Part shown: piece by piece, positions 23,271 through 39,707 of the stretch | How the letters are laid out: each line of letters opens with the position of its first letter | Numbering within the stretch: position 1 is the first letter of the stretch | NCBI GenBank assembly: GCA_023853785.1 | Contig: JAJIRX010000738.1 | Location: forward strand, 62,001 to 126,000 | Source of the DNA: Psilocybe azurescens | Lineage: Eukaryota; Basidiomycota; Agaricomycetes; Agaricales; Agrocybaceae | DNA length: 64,000 nt | Direction of reading: 5' to 3' | The notes under the pieces: model-generated | Told to the model about the DNA's origin: nothing | Database searches by the model: none | The model's input: only the letters and a program-made list of their open reading frames with translations | Made by a program: the position numbers and the translations under genes

Positions 23271-25672
23271 ATGTTCTGGAAAACGCTTGGCTCCTCTTTG
23301 CTCTTACTCTTTCTGCTTCTCCTCGCACCTCTCGTCTCCGCGTCTGTGACAGTATGGTACCAAGAAGGCCAAAAGGCCCTCGCCACAGCTACAGGATCCA
23401 CGGAAGCAGCCTCCTATACGGGGTCCGCAGCCTACAACCCCATCGTCCTCCAAGCACCCCCGCCCCCAGGTGCATCTGCGCTCCCGACCGCATTTGGTCT
23501 CGCCTTACAGCCCAATGTCCCATTAGGCGCCTCGATAATACAGACAGGCGGATTCTTTGGGTTCTCAATCGAAATGAGCGTTGTTAATCAAGTTTGTGCG
23601 TCCATCCTCGTTGAGTCCCCCAATTTGAGTCCGCTTGATAAATGGGTTAATCTATCACTCCAGTAGGAACAAATGGGTGTGTTCCTTACTTCAGTGTATT
23701 ATATACTCATATATCAATGAGAATGCATCAAGGTCTATTCTTCAAGTCCCATTTCTCAATCTCATGGCCAACATTCAAGAGCGTACGGGGAGAGTCTTTA
23801 TTCGCGTTGGCGGAAACACACAAGAAACAGCGGTGCTTGTCGACCACACCTCCGATGGACGGATCCTCGAGAAGGACCTCGTAAACGTTACCAACCCAGT
23901 CAGTTTCTCTTCTCGGAATGATAAAGAACATGCTTACAATCAATACACATGAATATCAGACAGCAACTCCTCCTTTGATATTCACCAAAGAGCTACTTTA
24001 CATGCTCCGCAACATCTCCTCCCTCGTCAACGTCCAGTGGTATCTCGGAGTGCCATTCAACGACACTTCAAACTTTCGTCTCGCGATCGCCGAGCAGGGA
24101 GAGCTGATCCTGGGCGACTACCTCGTGGGCATGCAGGTTGGAAACGAGCCCGATTTATACGCAGACCATGGGCATCGTCCAGCAGTACGTCGCCGACTTC
24201 TTGTTCTCTTAATCTTAACCTTACGGTATACTGGATGGGTTTTGGTTTGGTGTATACTAGACGTATGGACCCTATGACTACTTTGGCGAGTTTGGCGACC
24301 TCGTGAATGCGATGAATGGGGACACGAATATCGCGAACCGTGGGCTGCTGATAGGGCCTAGTGTCAGCACGGGAAGATGGACGCCTGAGCAGGTATGGAA
24401 CACGGGGTTTGTCGACTCGTACAGCTCCAGCTTAGCATATCTCTCCGTTGAGCAGTAAGCTTTCTCCTTTCCTATTTCAACGTCTGTCCATGCTCATAAA
24501 TGCGCACTTCTTGCACCAGTTATCCAACCGACAACTGCTACGCCCAGTACGGCGTCGGCACACCGCGCGATCCCCAATCCATCTTCCCGAGCTACCTCAC
24601 CCACACAGCAGGGCAGTCCATCATCGCGCAATACCTCAACTCCACGCAATACGCGCAAACCAAAGAACAAAAGACTGTTGATGTTCGAGACGAACACCGC
24701 GTCGTGCGGGGGTTCCCCGGGATCAGCGACGCGTTCGGCGCGGCGCTGTGGGGACTCGACTATGCGATGCAGCTGGCATACTCTAATTTTTCAGGCGCGC
24801 TATTCCATGTCGGAGGGCAGAATGTTTATTATAACCCTTTTACACGTACGCTAAGATTCTACTTTTTCCTTCGATTGATAACGCAGTGGAATTATCATTT
24901 CTTACGACTCTGATGATATCTCCCGTCTTATTTATAGCACCACCCACTAATCAAAGCACGTTCCGGAAATGGTCGATTGGACCCATATACTACGCGGCGC
25001 TCGTCATGGCCGAAGCAACGGGTCCCTCAAACACCACCCAAGTCATCGACCTGCAAGCGAACAACAACAACGTCTACTCGCCCGCATACGCGATATACGA
25101 GGCCGGCACCCTGCAGCGCGTGCTCCTCTTCAACTACGCCACAGACAACACAGGCGGCAGCGATCTGCAGGCATCCCTCACGCTGAACGGGGCCACGGTC
25201 CCCGACTCAGTGCAGGTCAAATACCTCCTCGCGGCCAGTGCAGCGCAGAAGGGGAACTACACGTGGGCAGGCCAGACCTTCGGCGTGAACTTCGCGTCCG
25301 ACGGGCGCCTGATGGGAACCGAAAACATACAGAGCACTACATGCCCCGGCGGGACGTGCACGATCAAGGTTCCCGCACCCGGCGTAGCGCTGGTGTTCAT
25401 GAGCTCCGGGGCGATGACCGGATGGGAAGGGTGCGAAGAGCGAGACGTTCAGTACGACGTATTTGACGAGGACGCGGAATACGGTATCGGTAGACCCGAG
25501 TGTGTTGGCTACGTCGAACGGGCATACGGGGATGGATAAGATCATCGGGAGTACGAGCGAGGGGAGCGAGGTCAGTGCCGCTGAGGTGCAGCATGTAGGG
25601 ATAAGAAGAATATTAGCAGCGCTTGGGATCGGGATGTTGGGAGGTTGGCTACTAGTATTTGGAGCGGTATAG
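23271..25672 (+). CDS. GH79 glycosidase, copy D
   Basis: The most diverged GH79 copy and the only one on the plus strand. Signal peptide MFWKTLGSSLLLLFLLLLAP, VTVWYQEGQ, GGFFGFSIEMSVVNQV, VFIRVGGNTQETAVLV, QVGNEPDLYADHGHRP with the acid/base Glu, LLIGPSVSTGRWTPEQVW, YNPFTRT, and a C-terminal tail with a hydrophobic end (GIGMLGGWLLVFGAV) suggesting a GPI anchor. The 13-nt micro-exon is at 23664-23676. Three frame breaks: one base too many near 24671-24674, one too few in the G5 run 24708-24712, and one near 25420-25432. The first two compensate each other. As written they change the nucleophile block into unrelated residues, while another frame there still reads LLMFETNTASCGG. If the bases are right, the enzyme would be inactive. 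Confidence 0.82.
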
Positions 25673-26062
25673 ACTAAAATATTCCATATCCTTATATCTC
25701 TCACTAGGACTACACATGTACACATCAATTCTTGATTCTCTTATTACAACTTCTGAAAGCCTGGCGTCACAAGGCTCACTGAGAGTCACGCGGAGAATGA
25801 CAGGACCACGATATATCGATAGAACGACTGACTGACTACAGGTATGTACGGTGCATATTGTCTAATGTCTAAGAGAGAAGTCGGTGTCGAAGGAATGGGT
25901 TGGGGATCGCGGTCACGTGTATGTAAATGTAGAAGATAAGATAATACGGAAAGGGGCCGTGGTAAGACTGGGGCTTACAACTTCGAAAGGAAGGGATTTA
26001 GTTTACACTAAGTTACAGATGCACTTCATATAGTTTCCTGATGAATAGCTATGTATGACAAC

Positions 26063-26063
<1 letters not shown>
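25673..26063. other. Intergenic, GH79 copy D to GAPDH copy 1
   Basis: 390 bp between converging 3' ends. Nothing recognised. Confidence 0.5.
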
Positions 26064-27978
<1,915 letters not shown>

Positions 27979-30900
27979 GAATATTAAATTGTCGGTACTT
28001 TGTGCGCCAACGAGGATGGTGCATTGGTCAGTTCGCCATATTACGAGGCGCTGAAGTATTCGCCAATCAAACCTCACGAGAGTCTGGCGATCAAAAAGTC
28101 TCTACTTTTTAGCTGGGCTACAAGTGAGTTGTCAAACGCGACCATGACCCACTGGCAGGGAACCCATCCTTCATCGAACATGAATGAAAGAAGTGAAAAT
28201 ATTTCCAATTTGATTTGCAGTTCGGTAACAAGCATTGGCTTATATATCTTTTCAGTAAAGCCTGATTAAATTAGGCAATACAGGGTAATTGTAAGTGGCA
28301 TGTAAATACCAAACTTGAATACTTAGTCCAACGGTTTTGTCAAGGGCATGACAATTCTTCCAATTCGTTCTAGGCAGTCACAGAACCATTCGAAGCACAG
28401 ATAAAAGCTGAATCCACATATATGCAGCTTATACACACTGTATCCGAATGAGGACCTTGTTGTCTCCAATATCAACGCAAGTATTTAAGTGCACAGCTAA
28501 TTTGCCCGAGGACTCTTGCCCCTATTGACGTAATTTCTTTTTACTCGGATTGAAACCTTTTTTTTACACTGTAACAGCTCTATATTGAGCCGGCAAACAG
28601 TGGTTATGACTGATGGTGACAGTGGTGATTATCCATTAGTTATAGGGTAATATTTGATTCTACACTATACCGTGTCCATGTCGGTTCCTGGAAGAATTTC
28701 CGATTAGTTATTTTATGAATTGTATTTAACATGTTATTGCCCGGTATCGCCTCAGTATATAAGCCCATGCCCGCAGCATAGTTTATATTGGAGTTCAAAA
28801 TTCGATCCAAAACTAGGTTTAGATTTGGGCATCGGCGGCATGTGTCAACGGTTGGTCAACAGTCAGACTGAGATCGCCACTGAATCCTTGAAATGTAAAC
28901 TATTAAAGTAAACGTATACAGAGAGTTGGATAACTTGCATCCAATGTTTTGAGCTTTGGCTGTATCAACGAATCTTCCTAAGTAGCATTTCAGTCACGCT
29001 AACGGAGGTCAACAGCGACGAAATCAGGTGCCTGCCAAAGTAGTTGAAACTTGGCGCTTTCAGACTCAATTATTAACGAATGATGGGCTCGTTCAATCTT
29101 CTCAGAGTGGTTGTCAAAATGGAGATTCTACCAAAAGCGGAGCTCAGAAAGTAAGTACATGAAGACGGGCGTGCCATTCAGGCAGACTAGACAGGCATGG
29201 ATGCAGATGTCTTGGTGATTTGTGCTGCAGACATCCCACATTCCGTTATTAGAATACTGTCCAATACATAAATATTACATGCATAACTCAACTTCTCTTA
29301 TGAGCTTCTCACTGTCAGAAGTCACTCAGAACCACTTCTTCCGCCGATTTATGACAGTTATTCATTCCCGTTGAAGCACTATGAGGAACACACCGGGTTT
29401 TCTTGACCAGCATAGCCCATTGGCATATTTTCGGTGTCCGAATTTGCATAAAATTGTGCATGGTATGAACTCTTATGAACTCTGGTGGAATCGACAGTCT
29501 TGCCAGCTTGCGCCGCTCATTTCATAGATCCGGAATCTTCCTTAATGGGGATATTGTCGCCGGCGTACGTACCAAATTGCTACAATTTCTCCCATTGTTC
29601 TCTTCTCCCGTTCATTTTGGTTCGTGTCTTGCCACCAAGCTATGTCAGCCACAGTCAAACCGACTTCCAAGATTTCAATCATACGAATCATGATAATCGC
29701 CAGCCGAGTTCCAGGCTGTCAACCTCTAGACTACCGCCTGAAAGCTACTTGAAAGGACTCGTTTATGTTGTAAGTTTGCATCGGACACTTGGCGATTTGT
29801 CTGTTGTTCAAATTTCAAAATAGATTCATGGCTGTTATCCCACGGGATGATGGATCACTTGACGTTGTGTAACCTGGTTTGCGTTCAAGAAGACTGCAGA
29901 CCGGCAGGATCTTTAAAAATGGAATGCGTCTTTGTTGCCAAAGCATCCTTTCCCTTCGTTCTTGTAAGATACTTTTTCTGTGTCTTTGTTGCCTCGCCCC
30001 TCTCCACGCTCCTTTACCCCATCGCTGAAGTTGTTCGGCGGGTTCACTCTAATTGTCTATCAAGAGGCAGCAGAGGGTACCATTTGGCATCGTCGCCCGC
30101 TTACGACACGCAATCTGGGGGCGACAACGCTGTTTGGAACCATCACCATTCTAGTGGGAAACTGGGGAATTCAAAGTTACTGTCGCCCATAGGATGACGC
30201 TTGAAAACCACGACTTTCTTTAGTGGGTATTTATCTTCTTGAACAGCAACTTACGAAGTCCTAACTGACAGTCCTCCCGTAGCTGGGGTGAGCATTGTTT
30301 TACAGCGTTCAAATGAGTGACGCCTTGAGTTGACGCAGAGCTTTCTTTTACAGGGTGTTTGGGATCCATAAACCTTGCGTGAGTTTCATTCTTTCTCCTG
30401 GCTCTGCATCCATTCCAGTCTGTCTGAATGGCAACGTGCTATGCCCGCCTTCAAGTATCTGACCTCTTCTTTTGGTAGAATCTCCATTTTGATATACCAT
30501 TCTACGAAGGTTGAACGAAATCAAAGGCTGGCATCAGAATATGAGCTCTCTACCTCCGCACACCATAAATCAGCCATTTCCTCCCCAGCTCCTTCAAATA
30601 CCTCAGTTCGTTCACAGGCGTACTAAACCTTGGTGGGGCGTACCTACGGTCCCGTCAAATTCAATTACTGCATATCCCCACATCGTGGCTGACGAATTTC
30701 ATTGGGGATGTAGACAAAGAAGATGCGTTCTTGGAGTTGGTAGATGCTGAATGGATCGTCGCTCTCAACGACTGGAGCAATCTTTTCCTAGCCATCACAT
30801 TCTTTCTTTCTGGCTGTTTCAATCTTGCAACGGTCAGGCATCTGAGGCTGCGGGATCAGTGGGCGGAGAGAATCTTGCTACCGACTCCCTACAAGTCCTG

Positions 30901-31206
30901 TCAGCAAGGTGGTTTCCAGGACGAGAAGATGCAAGAGGGCACGAGATCCTTCCTGGAATTCAGTTCAGGAGCGCGAGAAGTCGATGAAGGATGGTTATGA
31001 GGGAGAAGGAAAGTCGTTTGCGAGAGCCGCTCCTATCTGTTCCAAACGAGCAAGTGTGGTAGGGATATGAGCCGCGTCCTTTGTCCTGGTCATACGTAGA
31101 TATTGGTTCTAATACGGCAAGAATTTAGGGCACAAAGTTTGGTGAAAAGAAGAGACAAATTAATGTGTATGTATAACCACTATCTAGATTCTACGAATAC
31201 CCGTTT
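27979..31206. other. 3.2-kb spacer between the inverted GAPDH arms
   Basis: Unique sequence between the arms. The left half (28-29.4 kb) is AT-rich with no convincing gene. The right half has plus-strand open stretches at 29.85-30.2 kb and 30.4-31.0 kb (for example WIVALNDWSNLFLAITFFL near 30.75-30.83 kb) that change frame. They could be remains of a gene, but I recognise no family. It also contains whatever regulatory DNA lies beyond the duplicated promoters of the two divergent GAPDH copies. Confidence 0.4.
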
Positions 31207-33121
<1,915 letters not shown>

Positions 33122-33925
33122 TCGACCCTGTATTTTAGCTTACTGTCACTGTATAAAATCGATGTTTGTTCTATTTGTTAAACGTATCGTAAATGAACTA
33201 TCTCAGTCTATTGTCTCATTAACTCTCGTTATTAGGCTGCAATATCTGAAGTTAAACTGGTTGCACCAGTCACATCTTCTTTCATTCCGTTTCAGAAAAA
33301 TACTCATCTACCGCACATGTAGCCAATCGCGACGCTCCTGGATATGCTCGATAATCTTCAAGAATGTTAACCCAATCTCCAGAGGCACCGGAGTTCATGC
33401 AGAAACTATTACAGCGAACTCGATGAAATATACGCGATAAACAGTTTACGCCGAGGCCTTACTAACGGAACAGCCAAGATTTACCCCGATCTACCCTCCG
33501 CTACCCTGATAGGGGCAGTATTTAATTGGTTGGTCGGTTCTGGTCGGCGAGACTCGAGTAGAGATAGGTAAGACTGGGTGCAAGTTTTGATTATGAATCT
33601 TTTGTCAAAATGAATCACTATGCTTATTTTGGCGTCCATGGCCGTCGCATAGACTAGCCATTGCGCCTAGAAACGCGTCGGGCCTAGAACGGAGTACATA
33701 CCGAAACCGGAGCCAATATCGTCAGAATGAAGCACCATCATCGATTCTTACACCGAATATATCCAGGGGATTGAGATAATGTGATTGGCTGACCATGACT
33801 CCATCGATAGATAATCTCTTTTGCAAATCTATAAGTAGGCCACCAGACGGCGCACCCAGCCTCTTTTCCGTCCTCTCAACAAATCCTTACCACATTTTTC
33901 TACCCTTACCCAGCTCTACTTCAAT
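33122..33925. promoter_or_regulatory. Promoter region of the intact GAPDH gene
   Basis: 800 bp between the right arm and the third GAPDH gene. A TATA-like ctataagtag at about 33829-33838 sits some 90-100 bp before the ATG, followed by a pyrimidine-rich leader (ctcttttccgtcctctcaac), typical of strongly expressed fungal glycolytic genes. Confidence 0.5.
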
Positions 33926-35437
<1,512 letters not shown>

Positions 35438-37378
35438 ATTTCGATTCGAAAAATGGATTCACGTTGATCTGAAGCGATTGGACATTATCTGATGATTTAT
35501 TGTATTTGCGCCCCTTTCCAAGGCGCTGACCAAAACGAAAGAAAGAAATGTAATATTTTATAGAGAAATACATATTCTGTACAATACAAATTTTGAACAC
35601 TGTTCGACCAATGCCCTGTGTCTCTATCAATAAATTCATCTTTCGGGAAGTTCGATGAACGTGCGTCCAGCGTCATATGTTACATCTTCAAACACCTTAT
35701 CTTACCGCACTGTGCGGCGTTCTTTTGGCGTGCGTATTAACGCAACGTCCGACGTCGGGACTCTTCGAGGCTTCAAAGCTTCACTCTCGGCACCTGGACG
35801 ACATTAGACTTCAGTATTTCAAGAATGATAAGATGTGCCGTACGTAAATACACTGGTGCATGAGTAAGTACAGAGTCTGAATGCTCTGGATGTGGACTTT
35901 TCCGAGCCTGGATCCGAGTACACCAGTGGCTATTTTGATTACGACGTTCGACCCTAGTTCTAAGTACATGCGAGCGAGTGAGACCGGGTTAAAGATAACG
36001 TTCGTGCAGTGTCGCCATTTCTTTAGTTCAGAGACTCCGTGTTTGACATGCGCGAAAACCTTCTATAATAAGTTGATTCTCCGAGTAGTTGGAATCAAGT
36101 GGGGCCGTGCGGACCACATGTGGAGGCTTTGTATCGCTCCTTTGTGCTCGCGTTCGACTCGAGTATTTTACGTCATTGGCTTGTTGAGGGTAGTCCCACT
36201 GGATGACATTTCAGAAAAAATTGTTACTAGGAGGACTAAGAAGCTTGGCACGCCGCACGGTGATAGTCGAATCGGCGTTTGCTTTGTACGCCACCGTGAC
36301 TTTGCACCTCCATCGGCAAAACCGCAAAAAGAATATATTGGAATGCAATGCCCTTGAAAGGCAACAAATGACGCAAACGCCCAAAAGGCATGGTAAAGTG
36401 AAACAAATAGACTCCTTATTTGTAAGTCATGGCCAGAATTAGCTAAAAATAAAACCTTGTAGTCCTTGTAAGGTAGCTTAAATCTTTGTTAACCTTGCAT
36501 TACAAAACAATTTTCCACAGCCACTGAGGGGCAATTTTACAATAAAAATATTGGATCATTAATGTTGCTACAAAATACATAGCACTCTTCCCATATAACT
36601 CCAATTGATTATTCATAATATCACATTTAATTGAAATGCTACTTACCAGGATTGAACCACCACCTTCGCAGAACACAATTAAATACCTATTCTAACTACT
36701 ACACCAATACGTCATTACTGTATATAAGAACGTGACGGTCAATGTCACTATTTAAAAAGCGGCCTATCTGGGAGAGCCAAAATAATTGATATACAATTAA
36801 ATCTCATACCAATGTTTAGTGTATTTTACATACAAAACTTATGCTTATGGTAACTTACAAGAATACAGAAAAGGTTGTCAAAAATGCAACGTACCTCAAT
36901 GGTCCACCAAAAATTACCACTGAAAGTAAAGTTGAATAAATATTTTGCTTAAATTTAATATTGCCTTAATTCTTACTCAACCAGTTCAAAATACTAGAAT
37001 AATTAGTGGGCATAGTAACATAATACAATGTTTGTATGACTTTCCAAGGATGCACAAAGGTTTCGATCACCCATATATAGCCTCAAAATGATTGACTTGC
37101 GTAATATAGGCCACAATGTAATATATGGTTTTGTCGGTTTTGCCGATGTCTCACTGTTTGCAATTGTTGTGGATTGTGTTAGCCATTTCACCTTGTCTGA
37201 TCACTTGAGTCTTCTTCCATCGCTAAGTTGTCCGTGCGCGGAAGTCGTCTATAAAATATGCAATGGACTTGAACAAGGCGAAGAGGTATATTTCGAAAAC
37301 AAATGGAGAAGAAATACAGGCAGAAAAGAACTCCAATGAAAAAGACAAAAAGACCCCCAGAGGAAGGAGGCCAGGTGC
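35438..37378. other. Intergenic with AT-rich block
   Basis: 1.9 kb. 35.4-36.4 kb is ordinary intergenic DNA. About 36.44-37.06 kb is markedly AT-rich, without open frames, and includes the tRNA-like element described separately. It looks like a degenerate transposed element, but I could not find terminal repeats. Confidence 0.45.
36643..36715 (-). repeat. tRNA-like, possibly SINE-derived element
   Basis: On the minus strand this reads as a degenerate tRNA. A perfect pol III A box (TGGTGTAGTAG, fits TRGYNNARNNG) is followed about 40 nt later by a near-consensus B box (GGTTCAATCC, one base short of GGTTCGANTCC). The arms pair poorly, so it is not a working tRNA. The AT-rich flank suggests the head of an old tRNA-derived SINE on the minus strand; its 3' end is not defined. 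Confidence 0.4.
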
Positions 37379-38632
37379 TTAAAATACGAGTCGCAAGGGG
37401 TCAGGCCCCTGAGGTAGTCCTATGAGGCTTTCAATTTGGAATCTCATGCGCTCTACTCTTTCACGGTCAGCCATGAACTCCATGAATCCAAAGGGGTCAA
37501 CATTTTCTTGCTCCATAATTTTGGCGTGGTCGAAGGATTTTCTCGTAGCGAATTTACTTCCTGTGACAATGGTCTGCCATTCGTCGCTGAGGAAGAAAGC
37601 TCATGAATAGCTTGGCCGTCTCTGGCACCTTGGCACGCGAGAAAATAGCACAGGTCTGTGGCCACGCCATGTAGACATCCTGGGTGAGCATGCGACCTAC
37701 GGATGGGACGTATACGCTGGAAGAGGCGAAAGAAATGCTTGGACCTCCTGAAGAGCCGATGGTCATTTCGAGGGCGGGAGTCGAGGTGCCGCGAAACCAT
37801 TCGATGTTTTGTTTGGAGACGAGAGTGTTGAAGAATCCCCAGCCATATTTTTCGATGATGACAGTGAATAGATAGAGGATGGAGTCGTCGTCGTTGGGAT
37901 AGGTAAGACCAATCTTGCCGGCGTATTCGGGTTTGAGGAAGTCCGGCAGGTGGGTTGGAACTGTACGGTTGTCCGGGAAAGCAGATGGCTTGTAAGCGAT
38001 GTCTCCGAGGGTAACTGGAAATTGGGTTGTAGAGGGCTAGTCCAAATCAAGGAAATGCACTCACAGATTGCATATCCTGTGTAGGCGCCGTCAGAGTCGA
38101 CGAATTCAGGGTGGATATCGTTCCATGAGGCAACTTTGTAGTTCATGAGATGGCCTCCTGACTTCCATCGAGGGAAATCTTGCAAAGTTTGCAACATGAC
38201 TACATCAAAAGAGGTGTCGGACCCGTTGGTGTTTGCTATAGCAAGGTCGACACGACTGTCAATGTATTTAGAAACATCGACAGTGAGGTTCAAACTGATT
38301 CCTGGAAAGCGAGTTTGAAACGCTTTGACTATCCTATCACCGCTGACTTGGACTGAAAGCAAAAGGAATTAAGCGCAGGGTAATCCTAACGTAGGTGCAT
38401 GCTTACTATCTCCTCCCCAGCCAATCCGTAAGCTGCCTTTCTCCGCCTGTGCAGCCTTGTATATTTCATCTAGAGACCGATTTTCGACGCCCTTTCCAGG
38501 AGTGGAAGTCCTATTGGACACCACTGCTGCTTGAACTGATGTGAAGAATAAAAGAGCAAAGAAAAGCGAAGTGCAACATGGTAAACAAGGAGGTGGTGAA
38601 CCTGGAAACAGATGGGAAGCTAGATATAACAT
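37379..38632 (-). CDS. Secreted ABC-type (Fe3+-like) solute-binding protein
   Basis: A periplasmic-binding-protein type 2 fold protein resembling bacterial extracellular solute-binding proteins of the iron/AfuA type (COG1840-like). Start Met at 38632 gives a signal peptide (CTSLFFALLFFTSVQA). Then ENRSLDEIYKAAQAEKGSLRIGWGGD, IVKAFQTRFPGISLNLTVDVSKYIDSR, FDVVMLQTLQDFPRW, GYAIC, a central LPDFLKPEYAGKIGLTYPNDD (ligand-lobe signature), IEKYGWGFF, FRGTSTPALEMTIGSSGGP and a C-terminal helix region ending in GPDPLRLVF. At least two introns (near 38.36-38.41 kb and 38.02-38.06 kb). The frame is off by one base at about 37590-37592 between LFMSFL and LSDEWQTIV. Bacterial relatives deliver ligand to an ABC permease, which fungi lack, so its role here is open; no partner gene is nearby. 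Confidence 0.75.
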
Positions 38633-39707
38633 TCCGGGTGGGAGGCTGGTTTCGATCGATTTAAAAATCGGCTGTAAAGTTAAGATCATTGCATGCCTGA
38701 CTGTGTATAGGAACGATCAGTCCTAATGGACGCCGGTGTAAGTATATTCTCGAATCTTAACCTGGGAAGGTAAACATTTTATTTCGTCGTCAGGCAAATG
38801 AACACAGTATTTGGCTCAAGCTCGATGGGAAGTTCAAGATAAGCTATTGTTGCTTTATTCAACTGCGGGGAAATAAATCAATAGTTAGTAAGGAATATAC
38901 CGCGAGATAATTGTATAACAGCGCATTCAGAATACGGACCTAAACCCGTCAAGCCAGGATAAAAATATGGCACAAAACTGCTCACCACCGCGATCGAATT
39001 ATAAATATCAAGGGGGGCTGTGACTAGGAGTTTGCAAAGGCTGTCAGTCTGAAGCTTTCATATCAGTTCGGTGGTAAAATCAAGCCGGAAAGCCTTTGGG
39101 GCATTAATCGCACCTTAGAAATTCGATACTTCCAACCCGGAGTAATGGTGGGTACAACAAGCTTTGGCACTGGAGACGTACGCTGTGTCCTTATAGGCTT
39201 TGTACAGGTACATTCTTTGGGTTTATTGAACCAGAAATTGATTTTCAACGGAATAATATACGAAGGCATATAGAAACGTGATAGAAACGTGCTATGTGTA
39301 CTGCCCAAGTACTGCCAGGCCGCCACTGAATGGTTTGCAAATCCTGTGTTAGCTATGAATACCAGACAATCGAGAGGTATCACACTCACCAGCACTCTAA
39401 ATTATATAAATTTGTAGAAACTGGCAGCACGTACCAGAGCCTACCGTACGCAGTGGGCTTGCAAAGGGAAGTTGGAGAAAGGTGGAGATGGATGTTGGAG
39501 GGACGCGTTATTTGGCTATATTGACGTGATGTTGTGCTTGTGAATTACTCTCGATCACGTGTAAGTCGCGTCCCGTTGACAATTTCGCGAACGTTACACG
39601 AGGTTACAAAGTCACAGGTCTTCTTACAACCACCATCAACAACAACTTTCAGGGCCCCTTATCAAGACTTCCTGTGTCGAACTGGCCTAGTCGGGTTCTC
39701 TTGCGAC
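38633..39707. promoter_or_regulatory. Divergent intergenic region
   Basis: 1.1 kb holding the 5' regions of the solute-binding protein and coiled-coil genes. No recognisable gene or repeat. Confidence 0.45.

Noticed and set aside
29847..31000. Gene in the inverted-repeat spacer
   Set aside because: Open stretches change frame often and I recognise no family; kept only as a note in the spacer entry.
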